A stretch of DNA of 64,000 bases. It comes from Cytobacillus dafuensis. Its GTDB lineage: Bacteria; Bacillota; Bacilli; Bacillales; Cytobacillaceae. Made by a program: the position numbers and the translations under genes. Below are positions 43,100 to 52,449 of the stretch, piece after piece; positions within the stretch are counted from its first letter, which is position 1, and each line of letters begins with the position of its first letter. The DNA lies in the NCBI RefSeq assembly GCF_007995155.1, contig NZ_CP042593.1:2894001-2958000 (forward strand), written 5' to 3'. The notes beneath the pieces were generated by a model. It saw nothing but the letters and a program-made list of their open reading frames with translations, was not told the DNA's origin and did no database searches.

Positions 43100-43696
43100 A
43101 TGAAAAAAAGATTAAGACCGATTGAATTAACACTTGCAGGAATGTTTGTTGCCTTGATGTGTGTAGGTGCTAATATCACTTCAATTGTTCCATTCATGGT
43201 TATTGGCGGAGTACCAATCACCTTACAAACGTTTTTTGCTATTCTTTCAGGAGCCATTCTTGGAAGCAGATTAGGAGCAATCACTATGGCTGTTTATGCA
43301 TTTGTTGGCCTTGTTGGAGCACCTGTGTTCGCTAAATTTGGCGGAGGATTGTCTCATTTATTAAGTCCAACCTTTGGTTTTATTCTTTCTTTTATTCTTA
43401 CAGCCTATGTAACCGGAAAAATCATTGAAAGAAAAAGGACCCTTCCCGTTTATATTTCGGCTGCATTGGTTGGCTTAGTTATTAATTATGTTTTCGGTAC
43501 AAACTGGATGTATTTTGCTTATAAATTTTGGGCAGCAGCACCAGATGGTTTTACTTATAAATTAGCTTGGATGTGGATGATTCCACCTCTTCCAAAGGAT
43601 ATCATACTTTCTGTTTGTGCAGGGATGATGGCTTATCGATTAGAGCACAAAGTACTTGCACGAAGCCAATTTAGGAATATTCAACGGGCATCATAA
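43100..43696 (+). CDS. bioY: Biotin transporter substrate-binding protein
   Basis: S component of an energy-coupling-factor biotin importer, 198 residues, six helices. Family features: PFMVIGGVPITLQTFFAILSGAILGSRLGA, GLVGAPVFAKFGGGLSHLLSPTFGF and NYVFGTNWMYF. Ribosome binding site ggagg 7-8 bases before ATG 43100. Followed within 20 bases by bioB, so import and synthesis share control by the BirA operator. Confidence 0.95.
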   Translation: MKKRLRPIELTLAGMFVALMCVGANITSIVPFMVIGGVPITLQTFFAILSGAILGSRLGAITMAVYAFVGLVGAPVFAKFGGGLSHLLSPTFGFILSFILTAYVTGKIIERKRTLPVYISAALVGLVINYVFGTNWMYFAYKFWAAAPDGFTYKLAWMWMIPPLPKDIILSVCAGMMAYRLEHKVLARSQFRNIQRAS

Positions 43697-43715
43697 TGAA
43701 AGTGGAGGAAAGATG

Positions 43716-44711
43716 ATGGCAAAATGGGAAACATTAGCTCAACAAGTATTAAAAGGATATGAACTAACTGATGACGAAGCCTTGAGTATTTTGGAAAGCC
43801 CTGATGAAGAGCTTCTAGAGCTATTACAAAGCGCCTATCAGATTCGTTATCACTACTATGGAAAAAAAGTTAAGCTGAATATGATCATCAATACAAAATC
43901 AGGGCTATGTCCTGAAAATTGTGGATACTGCTCACAATCTAGTATTTCTACTGCACCAATCGAAAAGTATCGGATGATGGATAAGGATGCTATTGTAAAG
44001 GGAGCAGAGCAGGCCTACCAGATGAATGTAGGTACTTATTGTATCGTTGCCAGCGGCAGAGGGCCAAGTAATAAAGATGTTGATCACGTTGTATCTGCCG
44101 TAAAAGAAATTAAAGAGAAATACAATCTAAAGATTTGTGCTTGCCTTGGTCTATTAAAGCCTAAGCAGGCAAAATCGCTAAAAGATGCTGGAGTAGATCG
44201 CTATAATCATAATATTAACACATCAGAAAACCATCATGAATCGATTACGACTTCCCATACTTTTAATGACAGAGTAAACACGGTAGAATTAATTAAAGAG
44301 CAAGGAATCTCACCTTGTTCTGGAGTAATTATTGGCATGAAGGAAACAAAGAGTGATGTCGTTTCCATGGCAAGAAGCTTAAAAGCTTTAGATGCAGATT
44401 CAATACCAGTCAATTTTCTCCATGCGATAGATGGAACACCGCTTGAAGGTACTAATGAATTGAATCCAAGATACTGTTTAAAGGTGTTATGCATAATGCG
44501 TTTCATCAATCCTACTAAGGAAATTCGCATTTCTGGCGGTCGTGAAGTTAATTTAAGAAGTCTACAGCCGCTCGGCCTTTACCCTGCAAATTCAATTTTT
44601 GTTGGTGATTATTTAACAACTGCTGGACAAGAGAGTACAGCTGATCATCAAATGCTCATTGACCTCGGCTTTGAGATTGATTTCGTTTCTGCGAATTCCA
44701 TAATGAATTAA
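43716..44711 (+). CDS. bioB: Biotin synthase
   Basis: Radical SAM enzyme inserting sulfur into dethiobiotin. 331 residues; 4Fe-4S cysteines in CPENCGYCSQS, then YCIVASGRGPS, VDRYNHNINTS and the C-terminal EIRISGGREVNLRSLQPLGL with the Arg ligand of the 2Fe-2S cluster. I use ATG 43716 (ggagg 7 bases upstream); ATG 43713 is possible. The open frame back to 43656 is inside bioY. bioADF/W are not present here; biotin synthesis upstream of dethiobiotin lies elsewhere or is absent. Confidence 0.96.
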   Translation: MAKWETLAQQVLKGYELTDDEALSILESPDEELLELLQSAYQIRYHYYGKKVKLNMIINTKSGLCPENCGYCSQSSISTAPIEKYRMMDKDAIVKGAEQAYQMNVGTYCIVASGRGPSNKDVDHVVSAVKEIKEKYNLKICACLGLLKPKQAKSLKDAGVDRYNHNINTSENHHESITTSHTFNDRVNTVELIKEQGISPCSGVIIGMKETKSDVVSMARSLKALDADSIPVNFLHAIDGTPLEGTNELNPRYCLKVLCIMRFINPTKEIRISGGREVNLRSLQPLGLYPANSIFVGDYLTTAGQESTADHQMLIDLGFEIDFVSANSIMN

Positions 44712-44769
44712 AAAATATTGTCATCATTGATATTAGAATAGCTTGGAAATTTAATACTTAATTAATAAT

Positions 44770-44813
44770 AAAAAGAGCAGAAGCATGGTCTCAGCCATGC
44801 TTCTGCTCTTTTT
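44770..44813 (+). terminator. Bidirectional terminator, bioB/sensor kinase
   Basis: Long perfect hairpin (AAAGAGCAGAAGCATGG with its complement) with T runs in both directions between convergent genes. Confidence 0.9.
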
Positions 44814-46197
44814 AGAAATCATTTTCCTTAGGTACAATTACTGTAAAAATGGACCCTTCCCCTTTTTTACTCTCTACCTTAATCTCTCCATTATGCATTT
44901 CAATAATGGATTGAACAATAGATAGTCCCAAGCCAGTCCCTTCAATTGATCGGGTTCTGGAGGAATCCACTCGATAAAAGCGATCGTATATTCTATCAAG
45001 CTCCTCAGATTCCATCCCAATTCCTTGGTCTTTAAAGCTAACTTCTATTGCAGCGCCCCCATCATTCAGATTGATATCTATCTCTCCTTCTTCTTCGCTA
45101 TATTTAATTGCATTCGTTAGCAAATTTTCCCATACGGAATATAACAAAAAAGAATCGCCATATATATAAGTTTCTGGAAGAGAATAACTTATCATTATTC
45201 CTTTTTCACTTAAATTCCACTGATATTGACGAATAACATTTTTAATCTGTTCACTTACATTAAATCTTTTCGGTTCTAACATTTCTTTCTTGCTATCTAT
45301 TGAAGATAATAGCAAAAGCTGCTTCGTCATATATGACAATCGACTTACCTCTGAATCAACGATTTCAATATACTGCTTATCCTGCTCCGTTAGCTGACTA
45401 CTCTTTAATAGCTTCATATATCCCTTAATATTAGAAAGCGGTGATTGAATGTCATGAGAAATATTTGAGATGAACTCTTTCCGCATCTCATTTACTTTTT
45501 CAAGCTTACTTGCCATGGAATGAAAGCTGGCTGCTAGATCCCCTATTTCATCATTTCGTTTTATATTTAATTTTATGCCAAAGTCCCCTTCAGCTATCAG
45601 CGCTGTTGCTTTGTTCAATTTTGTTATAGGGTTAACAAGGAATTTCGTACTAATTAAAACCAATATTATGCTAAATGAAATCGTACCTATGAGAAGCCAG
45701 CCAAACATTTTATGCATTTCATTAAATAATAGCTTAATATCTGGACGGAGAAATAAGGCGTATTTATCGTTCTGGTATTCAAAAGGAACACCAACAGTAT
45801 TCATTAATTCATTAGCAAAAAAACCAGTAACAAAAGTTTTATGAGGAAAATTCTCAATCCCATGATAAACCTCGCCATTCAATACTTTCTCTAAAGCTTT
45901 ATTAGGTAGATTATGCTCTCTATATGGAGCACCAAAGAATTGCCGGTTCCCCTTATTATCAATGATAAAAATTTGATACCCTATCAAACCTAGATGACCA
46001 AAGTATTCATTTAAACTGACCTCATCATGTGATTGAATAAACTTTGAAACCTCTAAAGCAATATGAGTCATCTTCTCGTCATTTTGCTTTTTTAAAGTAC
46101 TTTGGTAATGGATGTTTGATAGCAAAAAAGAAATAATTCCACTTAAAAGCATAATGAAAATCGTTGTTATTGCAAATTTGGAATAAAGAGACTTCAT
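44812..46197 (-). CDS. hssS: Heme-sensor-like histidine kinase (HssS-like)
   Basis: 461 residues. Two membrane helices (about 7-27, 165-187) enclose a sensor domain with YFGHLGLIGYQI, FFGAPYREHNLP, VLNGEVYHGI and FVTGFFANELMNTVGVPF, a pattern I match to HssS, the heme-responsive kinase of Staphylococcus and Bacillus. Then HAMP, HisKA with phospho-His in ISHDIQSPLSNIKGY, and HATPase (ENLLTNAIKY, DQGIGM, GTGLGLSIV). Overlaps the regulator gene by one base. Assignment rests on remembered similarity. Confidence 0.8.
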   Translation of the reverse strand: MKSLYSKFAITTIFIMLLSGIISFLLSNIHYQSTLKKQNDEKMTHIALEVSKFIQSHDEVSLNEYFGHLGLIGYQIFIIDNKGNRQFFGAPYREHNLPNKALEKVLNGEVYHGIENFPHKTFVTGFFANELMNTVGVPFEYQNDKYALFLRPDIKLLFNEMHKMFGWLLIGTISFSIILVLISTKFLVNPITKLNKATALIAEGDFGIKLNIKRNDEIGDLAASFHSMASKLEKVNEMRKEFISNISHDIQSPLSNIKGYMKLLKSSQLTEQDKQYIEIVDSEVSRLSYMTKQLLLLSSIDSKKEMLEPKRFNVSEQIKNVIRQYQWNLSEKGIMISYSLPETYIYGDSFLLYSVWENLLTNAIKYSEEEGEIDINLNDGGAAIEVSFKDQGIGMESEELDRIYDRFYRVDSSRTRSIEGTGLGLSIVQSIIEMHNGEIKVESKKGEGSIFTVIVPKENDF

Positions 46198-46868
46198 TAT
46201 GAAACCTCCAGGGAATAGCCAATCCCTCTTATTGTCTTAATGGAAAAATCATTCTCAGCTTGTGCAAACCTCTCCCTTAGACGTTTAATATGAACATCAA
46301 CCGTTCTCTCATCTCCTTCATAATCCATACCCCATACATTTTCAATCAACTGTCCTCTGCTAAATACTTGATTCGGCCTGGATGCCAAATAATAGAGAAG
46401 TTCAAATTCCTTTAAAGGCAATATGTATGTTTTCCCATTCCATTCAACTTCGTAGCTTTTTTTATTAATGAACATGGAGCCTATTCTAATATTCGTTTCG
46501 GTAACCTTTCCATATCTTCTAAGCAAAGCATTCACTCTAAACAAAAGTTCCTTTGGCTCGAAAGGCTTGACTAAATAATCATCTGTCCCTGATAAATAGC
46601 CTTTCTCTTTATCTTCTATTTGGCTCTTAGCGGTTAATAAAACAACTGGAATATCGTAACTCTTTCGAATTTCTTCTGTTAATTTATAACCATCCATAAC
46701 AGGCATCATAATATCTACGATTGCTAATTCACATATTTTACTTTCGAGCATTTCCAATGCCTTTTCTCCATTTTCTGCCTCAACGATTTGGAAGCCTTCT
46801 TTCATTAATAATTCTTTAACTAAATACCTTACATGCTGGTCATCATCCGCTATAAGTATTGTTTTCAT
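46197..46868 (-). CDS. hssR: OmpR-family response regulator (HssR-like)
   Basis: 223 residues. Receiver domain with DDD near the start, phospho-acceptor Asp in AIVDIMMPVMDG (about residue 52) and LLTAKSQ/KPFEPKEL. C-terminal winged helix ends with GDERTVDVHIKRLRERF and TIRGIGYSLE. The closeness of the receiver and wing to HssR plus the HssS-like kinase next to it support a heme-stress system. The usual target exporter hrtAB is not in this window. Confidence 0.82.
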   Translation of the reverse strand: MKTILIADDDQHVRYLVKELLMKEGFQIVEAENGEKALEMLESKICELAIVDIMMPVMDGYKLTEEIRKSYDIPVVLLTAKSQIEDKEKGYLSGTDDYLVKPFEPKELLFRVNALLRRYGKVTETNIRIGSMFINKKSYEVEWNGKTYILPLKEFELLYYLASRPNQVFSRGQLIENVWGMDYEGDERTVDVHIKRLRERFAQAENDFSIKTIRGIGYSLEVS

Positions 46869-46936
46869 TATGACACCTTCAATCTAATGGAACTTTACTG
46901 CTATTGTATTAAACATTTGAAGTAAAACCAATATTT

Positions 46937-46972
46937 TTTAATAATAACAGCCACCCTAATTTTAGAGTGGCT
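46937..46972 (-). terminator. Weak hairpin after sspH
   Basis: Minus-strand AGCCAC-type stem (AGCCACTCTAA with its near-complement) with only a poor T tract; a weak terminator of the sspH gene. Confidence 0.45.
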
Positions 46973-46986
46973 AAAATGTTAAAATG

Positions 46987-47166
46987 TTAATGCTCCTGAA
47001 GTTCAGAAATTTCAACAACAGACCTTTCTTCTAATGGACCTCTTAAATGTACTGTTGCAGTAGTGCTATCTTCATTTATTTGATCAATCCATACTGACAT
47101 ACCATTGTACAAAACCTCGATGTCTGCAGAAGAGGAAAGGATTTGTTTTACTCGATTTACATCCAT
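46987..47166 (-). CDS. sspH: H-type small acid-soluble spore protein
   Basis: 59 residues, exactly the length of SspH: MDVNRVKQILSSS, EVLYNGMSVWIDQIN and a C-terminal VVEISELQE match the family. Start ATG 47166 has ggag eight bases upstream; the ATG at 47175 overlaps that site. SspH proteins are minor spore core proteins made in the forespore under sigma-F/G control. Confidence 0.85.
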   Translation of the reverse strand: MDVNRVKQILSSSADIEVLYNGMSVWIDQINEDSTTATVHLRGPLEERSVVEISELQEH

Positions 47167-47297
47167 ATCATTCACTCCCTTTTTATTGTCATTTTATTTT
47201 TTGTTTGAAAGTGAAATTTATTCTTTTTTTTGGAGTGAATTACAGCGTTTGTATGTTAATAAAAATTTATTTTAGATGGAAAAGCATGGAGTTGTAT

Positions 47298-47520
47298 TTA
47301 AAAAACTACTTTTATCCTTACGAGATCTTGAATACTCCCATCCTTAACGCTTCTTGTAAAAACTCTTAGTTCACCTGTACTTGCTGTTGGTGTATTGCCA
47401 TAAAGTAATGTACTTCGGAAATTTCCATACTCAGGATCTCCTGCATCGGCCATAATAGAGCGCTCTTTGGAAACGATCAAGCCCATTTGCATCTCTTAAA
47501 TCATGGCTAAGAGCGATATT
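47298..47520 (-). pseudogene. Gmad2 (spore germination Ig-like) domain fragment
   Basis: The readable part (ADAGDPEYGNFRSTLLYG, TGELRVFTRSVKDGSIQDLVRI) is the C-terminal half of a Gmad2 domain. The preceding bases encode FNIALSHDLRDANGL in another frame, so a frameshift lies near 47480. Upstream of that the sequence runs straight into the terminator of the YdjO gene, with no start or N-terminal domain. A truncated and frameshifted remnant of a germination-type protein. Confidence 0.7.
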
Positions 47521-47535
47521 AAATTTCTTTTAAAA

Positions 47536-47561
47536 AATAAAAAGGGCGATTGACATCGCCC
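47536..47561 (-). terminator. Terminator of the ydjO-like gene
   Basis: Minus-strand stem GGGCGAT/ATCGCCC with 4-base loop and TTTTTA, 17 bases after the stop. Confidence 0.85.
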
Positions 47562-47577
47562 TGTTAAAAATTATATA

Positions 47578-47790
47578 TTAATTATTCGAATAAATACTAT
47601 TATTGCTGACTACCTGCAGCTCTTTTGTCGTTTCTTTCATCTCACTGCTGCAGATTGGGCAAGTTGGTTTTTGACTACTTTTAAAATTGTCTCGAATCCA
47701 GCAATTACACGTTTCAGAAGTACATTCCCAAATCTTAACTTCTTCCAGCTTAATTTCTTCCGTATTCTTTCTTCCAAATCCCATTGCCAT
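47578..47790 (-). CDS. ydjO: YdjO-family cold-inducible protein
   Basis: 70 residues. IWECTSETCNCWIRDNFKSS followed by PTCPICSSEM gives a four-to-five cysteine zinc-ribbon-like arrangement typical of YdjO, a protein reported to be cold-inducible in B. subtilis. Ribosome binding site aggaggtg 8-10 bases before ATG 47790. It lies a few kilobases from two csp genes and a cold-shock helicase. Function unknown. Confidence 0.8.
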   Translation of the reverse strand: MAMGFGRKNTEEIKLEEVKIWECTSETCNCWIRDNFKSSQKPTCPICSSEMKETTKELQVVSNNSIYSNN

Positions 47791-48099
47791 CTAAAGGCAC
47801 CTCCTAAAGAGTTGAACCCTATTTTCCCAAAAAAATAAAAACACCCGTTAAATAAAGCGACATAAAATACCAACTCTAAATAACAAGTGAATTATGGGAT
47901 TCATTCAATATTATTAGTATAACACATATCCCTTACTCCGTCAAAAAACATATTGCTTATTTTCACACTAGGCAAATTATTTGTAGTATACATATAGAAA
48001 ATTATTTCAATAAGAGTAATACTATTACATTCTTGCGAGTAAGGTGTATAATGTTTTCGTTGACCAAGATTATGGTTTAAAAATGAAAGGGTGAAAGCA

Positions 48100-48390
48100 A
48101 TGAAAATCACAGGCTATACTGTTGAAAAATTAAAAGACCCTACAGGAATCTTAATAGGAGATCGCTTTGAATTCTTTTTAGATCTCGAAGTGGATGAGGA
48201 CGATGAGCTGTTCTCAGAAAACGGTGTCCAGCTCCGAGTTCTTTTTTATAGATATGAAGATGATAGCAGGATTTTGAATTATTATTTCCTTTCCTCTGAG
48301 CAAATTTTAGATTTTGCGATAGATGAAGAAGAAGAAAAAACAATTACCCAATTTTGCAATGAGCATCTTTCAGAAATTGATGAAGAATAA
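48100..48390 (+). CDS. DUF6509 family protein
   Basis: 96 residues, very acidic C-terminus (EEEEKTITQFCNEHLSEIDEE). N-terminal MKITGYTVEKLKDPTGILIGDRFEFFLDLEVDE is the family hallmark as I remember it. ATG 48100 follows aaaggg by 8-9 bases. Convergent with the next acidic protein gene and sharing a bidirectional hairpin. Unknown function. Confidence 0.68.
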   Translation: MKITGYTVEKLKDPTGILIGDRFEFFLDLEVDEDDELFSENGVQLRVLFYRYEDDSRILNYYFLSSEQILDFAIDEEEEKTITQFCNEHLSEIDEE

Positions 48391-48392
48391 GA

Positions 48393-48416
48393 AAAGAGCA
48401 GGAACCCCCTGCTCTT
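48393..48416. terminator. Bidirectional hairpin between convergent genes
   Basis: Stem AAGAGCAGG/CCTGCTCTT with a 4-6 base loop, flanked by short T tracts; overlaps the stop region of both neighbouring genes. Confidence 0.65.
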
Positions 48417-48820
48417 TACACTTCAATATCCTTGCCATCTTCAACAATATGGTACATTAAGTGTGCTAAATGATGAATAGGACTATATTCTTCCTCATCA
48501 GAATCATTTTCATCATTCTCTTCTTGAAACTCTAAATCATTCAAATGCAACGCTGCAAACTGATAAAAATCTTTCAATTCAAATGCATAGCATGCACTTG
48601 GATCTTCATTATCCTCCTCATATTGAAGAACCATATACGATTCCTTCCCATTATCGTCAATAGCATCGAAATAAATAAAAAAGCCTATGTTTGTATCCAA
48701 TTCGAATAAGTGTCTTGTCCCTCCTTCTGTCAATCTTTCAAAATCCGCTTCACTTAATTTCTGCACCTTCATTGATTCGACTTGATCTTCCTTATGAAAA
48801 TGGACTGTATATTCCTTCAA
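48416..48820 (-). CDS. Acidic cytosolic protein, unrecognised
   Basis: 134 residues. Predicted alternating beta/alpha N-terminal two-thirds (YTVHFHKEDQVESM, FFIYFDAIDDNGKESYMVLQYEEDNED) and a strongly acidic stretch (EENDENDSDEEE) before a His-containing tail (PIHHLAHLMYHIV). TTG start at 48820 with aggggg upstream. No membrane or export signal. I do not recognise the family. Confidence 0.6.
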   Translation of the reverse strand: MKEYTVHFHKEDQVESMKVQKLSEADFERLTEGGTRHLFELDTNIGFFIYFDAIDDNGKESYMVLQYEEDNEDPSACYAFELKDFYQFAALHLNDLEFQEENDENDSDEEEYSPIHHLAHLMYHIVEDGKDIEV

Positions 48821-48887
48821 AGACCTTTCCCCCTACTCTAAAATGATTTTATTATAGATATTATGACATACTTCAAACATTACACAA

Positions 48888-48920
48888 AATAAAAGAGCCA
48901 CTATTGAGGGCTCTTTTTTA
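48888..48920 (-). terminator. Terminator of the first csp gene
   Basis: Stem AGAGCC/GGCTCT with an 8-9 base loop and T runs on both strands, just after the csp stop. Confidence 0.8.
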
Positions 48921-48925
48921 AGGCT

Positions 48926-49126
48926 TTATGCTTTCGTTACATTTACAGCTTGAGGTCCTCTTTGTCCCTCTTCTATGTCAAAATTAACTTCTTGGCCTTC
49001 TTCAAGGGTTTTGAAGCCTTCGCTTTGGATTGCAGAATAGTGAACGAAAACATCCTCTCCGCCTTCTACCTCAATAAATCCAAAACCTTTTTCTGCGTTA
49101 AACCATTTTACTTTACCTGTTGCCAT
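48926..49126 (-). CDS. Cold shock protein (CspD-like)
   Basis: 66-residue single cold shock domain: [15 protein letters not shown] (RNP1) and VFVHYSAIQ (RNP2), QRGPQAVNV. Binds single-stranded RNA/DNA. ATG 49126 follows taggagg by 6 bases. Second csp of the window; the other (51007) is about 85% similar by eye. Confidence 0.94.
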   Translation of the reverse strand: MATGKVKWFNAEKGFGFIEVEGGEDVFVHYSAIQSEGFKTLEEGQEVNFDIEEGQRGPQAVNVTKA

Positions 49127-49245
49127 TTTAATCCTCCTAAATATCAATCACTGACAGAATTATTACCCTGCATCAATTATTATGGGTAATACTTAGGATT
49201 TTATCCAAATATGGCTCTAGAAATACATAATAAATTTAGTTTCAA

Positions 49246-50697
49246 TTATTTATTACGCGCTCTATTTCTTTTTCTTCTATCTCTGCCTTCTCTGCCTTCT
49301 CTACCTTCTCTGCTGGCATTTCTTCCACGATCATTATAACGTTTTCTGTCCCCACCACGATCACCACGAGGCTTTCTAATACGAATAGGTTCGACAGCTG
49401 TTAATTTTACTGGCGTAACATCTGGATCCTTCGTTAATAATTTTAAAGCAGCTGCAAGCAGAGTGACAGAATCCGTGTCTTCAAGAAGAGACTCTGCTGC
49501 TCTTTTATAATCATTATGATCGTTTCTTTCAATAACGGACATAAGACGATTAATTGTTGCCTGTTGATTACCTGCTAAAACATCTTTAAATGACGGAACA
49601 GGCTTCTTCATCATTTTGCTCTTAGTCACATTCTCAATAATTTTTAAATGATCAATTTCTCTTGGTGAAACGAATGTAACTGCCAATCCCTTATTACCTG
49701 CACGACCTGTTCTTCCAATTCTGTGAACATAGCTTTCAGGATCTTGCGGGATATCAAAGTTATAAACATGTGATACACCGCTTATATCAAGTCCTCTTGC
49801 CGCAACATCCGTAGCAACCATGATATCAATCGTTTGCTCTTTAAATCGGCGGATAACTTGATCTCTTTTCGCTTGCGGAATGTCCCCATGTATGCCTTCT
49901 GCAGAATAACCTCGTTTGATTAAACCCTCCACCACTTCATCCACACGTTTTTTTGTACGTCCAAAAACGATGGCAAGTTCAGGAGATTGGATATCTAAAA
50001 GACTACAAAGCACATCAAACTTTTGCTTTTCATGAACTTCCATATAATGCTGCTCTATATTTTTTACTGTCATTTCTTTTGCTTTAATTTTGACTAATTC
50101 CGGATCACTCATAAACTTTTCTGCAAGTGATTGGATCCTTTTTGGCATTGTTGCAGAGAAAAGTAGGGTCTGACGCTCTTCTTTTATTTCACTTAAAATT
50201 CGTTCAATATCCTCAATAAAGCCCATATTGAGCATTTCATCTGCTTCATCTAAAACAACCATTTTTATGTTTGCAAGACGTATTGTTCTTCTCTCTATAT
50301 GGTCAATCAATCTTCCTGGAGTTGCAGCAATGATATGCGGTTTATTCTTTAAAGCGCGGATCTGGCGATTGATATCCTGCCCACCGTATATCGGCAATGT
50401 TTTTACACCTTTCACGTGCCCGATACGGTTTAATTCCTCTGCCACTTGGACAGCAAGTTCACGCGTAGGGGCTAAAACAAGTCCTTGGATTCCATCATTA
50501 ATATTTATTTTTTCCAATAATGGCACTCCGAATGCAGTTGTTTTCCCTGTACCTGTTTGTGCCTGCCCAATCATGTCTTTTCCTGAAAGTCCAATTGGGA
50601 TCGCTTGTGATTGAATTGGTGTAGGTTCCTCAAATCCCATATTTGAAAGGGCTTTTATTAATTCATTACTTAAACCAAAATCTGAAAAAGTTGTCAA
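49246..50697 (-). CDS. cshA: DEAD-box RNA helicase (CshA-like)
   Basis: 483 residues. Order of motifs: Q motif (F-x-x-P-T-P-I-Q-S-Q), [29 protein letters not shown], then RecA2 with [12 protein letters not shown] and [10 protein letters not shown]. The C-terminus (about 425-483) is an Arg/Gly/Asp-rich tail typical of CshA, an RNA-decay and cold-shock helicase. TTG start at 50697 with aaggagg at 7 bases. Flanked by two csp genes on the same strand. Confidence 0.93.
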   Translation of the reverse strand: MTTFSDFGLSNELIKALSNMGFEEPTPIQSQAIPIGLSGKDMIGQAQTGTGKTTAFGVPLLEKININDGIQGLVLAPTRELAVQVAEELNRIGHVKGVKTLPIYGGQDINRQIRALKNKPHIIAATPGRLIDHIERRTIRLANIKMVVLDEADEMLNMGFIEDIERILSEIKEERQTLLFSATMPKRIQSLAEKFMSDPELVKIKAKEMTVKNIEQHYMEVHEKQKFDVLCSLLDIQSPELAIVFGRTKKRVDEVVEGLIKRGYSAEGIHGDIPQAKRDQVIRRFKEQTIDIMVATDVAARGLDISGVSHVYNFDIPQDPESYVHRIGRTGRAGNKGLAVTFVSPREIDHLKIIENVTKSKMMKKPVPSFKDVLAGNQQATINRLMSVIERNDHNDYKRAAESLLEDTDSVTLLAAALKLLTKDPDVTPVKLTAVEPIRIRKPRGDRGGDRKRYNDRGRNASREGREGREGRDRRKRNRARNK

Positions 50698-50959
50698 ATT
50701 TGTTCCTCCTTAAATAACCTCTAATTATTTTTCTTATTCGTTTATAGTTTTTAAACAATCGTTACGTTAGTAGGTTTTCCAGTTTGCATCTCTTTTTTAC
50801 ATTTCTAGATTAAGAATTTAGATTTCATTTTTAAAAATTGAATTCATCTAGCCCTTCTCCAAAAATTAAGAGAGGAAAACTTTTATTCCAAAAAAGTTAA
50901 TGTAGGATGGATTCTCTTTTGAGGAATGAATGAAGAATACAAAGTGGAGAAAAACAACG

Positions 50960-50993
50960 TAAAAAAGTGATGCATGAATGACATGCATCACTT
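50960..50993 (-). terminator. Terminator of the second csp gene
   Basis: Perfect 12-bp stem AAGTGATGCATG/CATGCATCACTT with a 5-base loop followed by six T's. Confidence 0.9.
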
Positions 50994-51006
50994 CATTTCT
51001 CACATA

Positions 51007-51207
51007 TTATGCTTTTGCTACGTTAGCAGCTTGAGGTCCACGGTTACCTTCAACGATTTCGAAAGTTACTTCTTGACCTTCTTCTAAAGTTTTGAAACCT
51101 TCAGTTTGAATTGCAGAAAAGTGTACGAATACATCTTGACCTTCTGAAGACTCAATAAATCCAAATCCTTTTTCTGCATTAAACCATTTAACTTTACCTG
51201 TGTTCAT
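51007..51207 (-). CDS. Cold shock protein (CspB/C-like)
   Basis: 66 residues, one cold shock domain: [37 protein letters not shown]. Ribosome binding site ggaggt 7 bases before the ATG. Codon choice is cleaner (high-expression type) than in the other csp gene. It has a leader of about 157 bases, as expected for csp mRNAs whose 5' UTR refolds in the cold. Confidence 0.95.
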   Translation of the reverse strand: MNTGKVKWFNAEKGFGFIESSEGQDVFVHFSAIQTEGFKTLEEGQEVTFEIVEGNRGPQAANVAKA

Positions 51208-51399
51208 GTTATTACCTCCAAAAATGTGTTCACTATAAGTCTTGATTATATAAACTTAAACATAAAAAGGTCGTGCCGCAGTATTGAGGAAAAATAAAAT
51301 CGTCCACAATAGATTGCAGCTACGACCACTTATCCAAAAAATATATAACGAACATTACAGCGTTAACCTAATCATAAGGGGAGAATATCCATTTGTCAA
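51208..51399 (-). promoter_or_regulatory. Promoter and long structured leader of csp
   Basis: Minus-strand promoter TTGACA (51399-51394), 17-base spacer, TATGAT (51376-51371). The transcript of about 157 bases before the ATG contains complementary arms GGTCGT (about 51334) and ACGACC (about 51273) that can form a long hairpin. Cold-responsive translation is inferred from csp mRNAs generally. Confidence 0.7.
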
Positions 51400-51900
51400 A
51401 TCTTTTTCATGCCAAGACCTTATGATCGTTTAATCGGATATTCGAGTGCTTTACACCTAAAACAATGAAAGCCCTGCCTCTCTTCCATCCTTACGGCTCC
51501 TAGGCCGTGCCAGTGGGAATCAGGAATTTTTAATAATTAATTTCGGAAATGATACTCTTGAGATTTTTCACGTTGCTAGTAAAAAAATTGAAGTTTTAAA
51601 GCGAGGTTAATCCTGGTTTTCCAGAAGATGACTTAAGAAGAAATTCAACATAAATAGTTGTCCACAAATTACTCTTAATTTCAAACCCATTGCTCACCTA
51701 TTAATCTAAAGAGCAGTAATCGAATAAAACGATAGTCGTATTCTATATATATTGAAGGGAGAAAAACTCCAATATTTGTCTGATTTTCACGACTTTTCCA
51801 CAGCACTTCGAATACAGCGTTTATTATTATACTATAGAAGAAACTTATCGTCAAGACTGTGTTGTTTAATTCCTATTTGAAACATTTTCCACCTTATCCT
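51400..51900. other. Intergenic region without a recognised gene
   Basis: About 500 bases between the csp promoter and the DUF2500 gene. Some GC-richer patches (about 51466-51530) and small inverted repeats (ggctcctaggcc), but no frame with a ribosome binding site and no RNA family I recognise. Confidence 0.4.
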
Positions 51901-51933
51901 CGTATAATAAGTACAGTGAGAGGAGGAGACTTA

Positions 51934-52332
51934 GTGGAATATGGTACTAGTTTTGGTTCAGGATTTGATATGTTTTCTTTTTTTACTTTAATATTTCCTA
52001 TATTTTTTATAGTCGTTTTCGGATTTATTCTATTTCAAGTTGTTCAGGGAATTAAGCAATGGAATTATAATAATAAGCAACCGGTATTAGATGTGTCTGC
52101 CAATCTCGTAGCAAAAAGAACTCAAGTAAGCAGACACGCACACAATCACGATAACCACGTCCACCACCATTCTACAACTTCCTATTATGCTACTTTTGAA
52201 GTGGAAAGTGGCGACAGGATGGAGTTACAAGTAAGTGGAAGTGAGTATGGTCAGCTTGTAGAAGGTGATTTTGGAAAACTTAAATTTCAAGGGACTCGTT
52301 TTTTAGGATTTGATCGAGATAATAAAAGTTAA
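51934..52332 (+). CDS. DUF2500 family membrane protein
   Basis: 132 residues: one N-terminal membrane helix (about 15-38), a His-rich linker (HAHNHDNHVHHHSTTS) and a C-terminal beta domain (YYATFEVESGDRMELQVSGSEYGQLVEGDFGKLKFQG) typical of DUF2500. GTG 51934 has aggagg 7 bases upstream. A TATAAT at 51903-51908 lies inside the longer open frame, so transcription starts after it and the short reading is favoured. Function unknown; the His cluster could bind metal. Confidence 0.8.
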   Translation: MEYGTSFGSGFDMFSFFTLIFPIFFIVVFGFILFQVVQGIKQWNYNNKQPVLDVSANLVAKRTQVSRHAHNHDNHVHHHSTTSYYATFEVESGDRMELQVSGSEYGQLVEGDFGKLKFQGTRFLGFDRDNKS

Positions 52333-52449
52333 CCATTTTAAAGTATACTAGACCGAATATTTAATTAGTTGAAGTTTTATTCCCAATCTGCAATATTATT
52401 TAAAATTTAAAAATCCATTCCAAAACTAATTTTGAAAGGGAATTTTATT

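Noticed and set aside
47637..47873. 78-residue ORF overlapping the ydjO-like gene
   Set aside because: It is an alternative-frame shadow of a recognisable cysteine-patterned protein.
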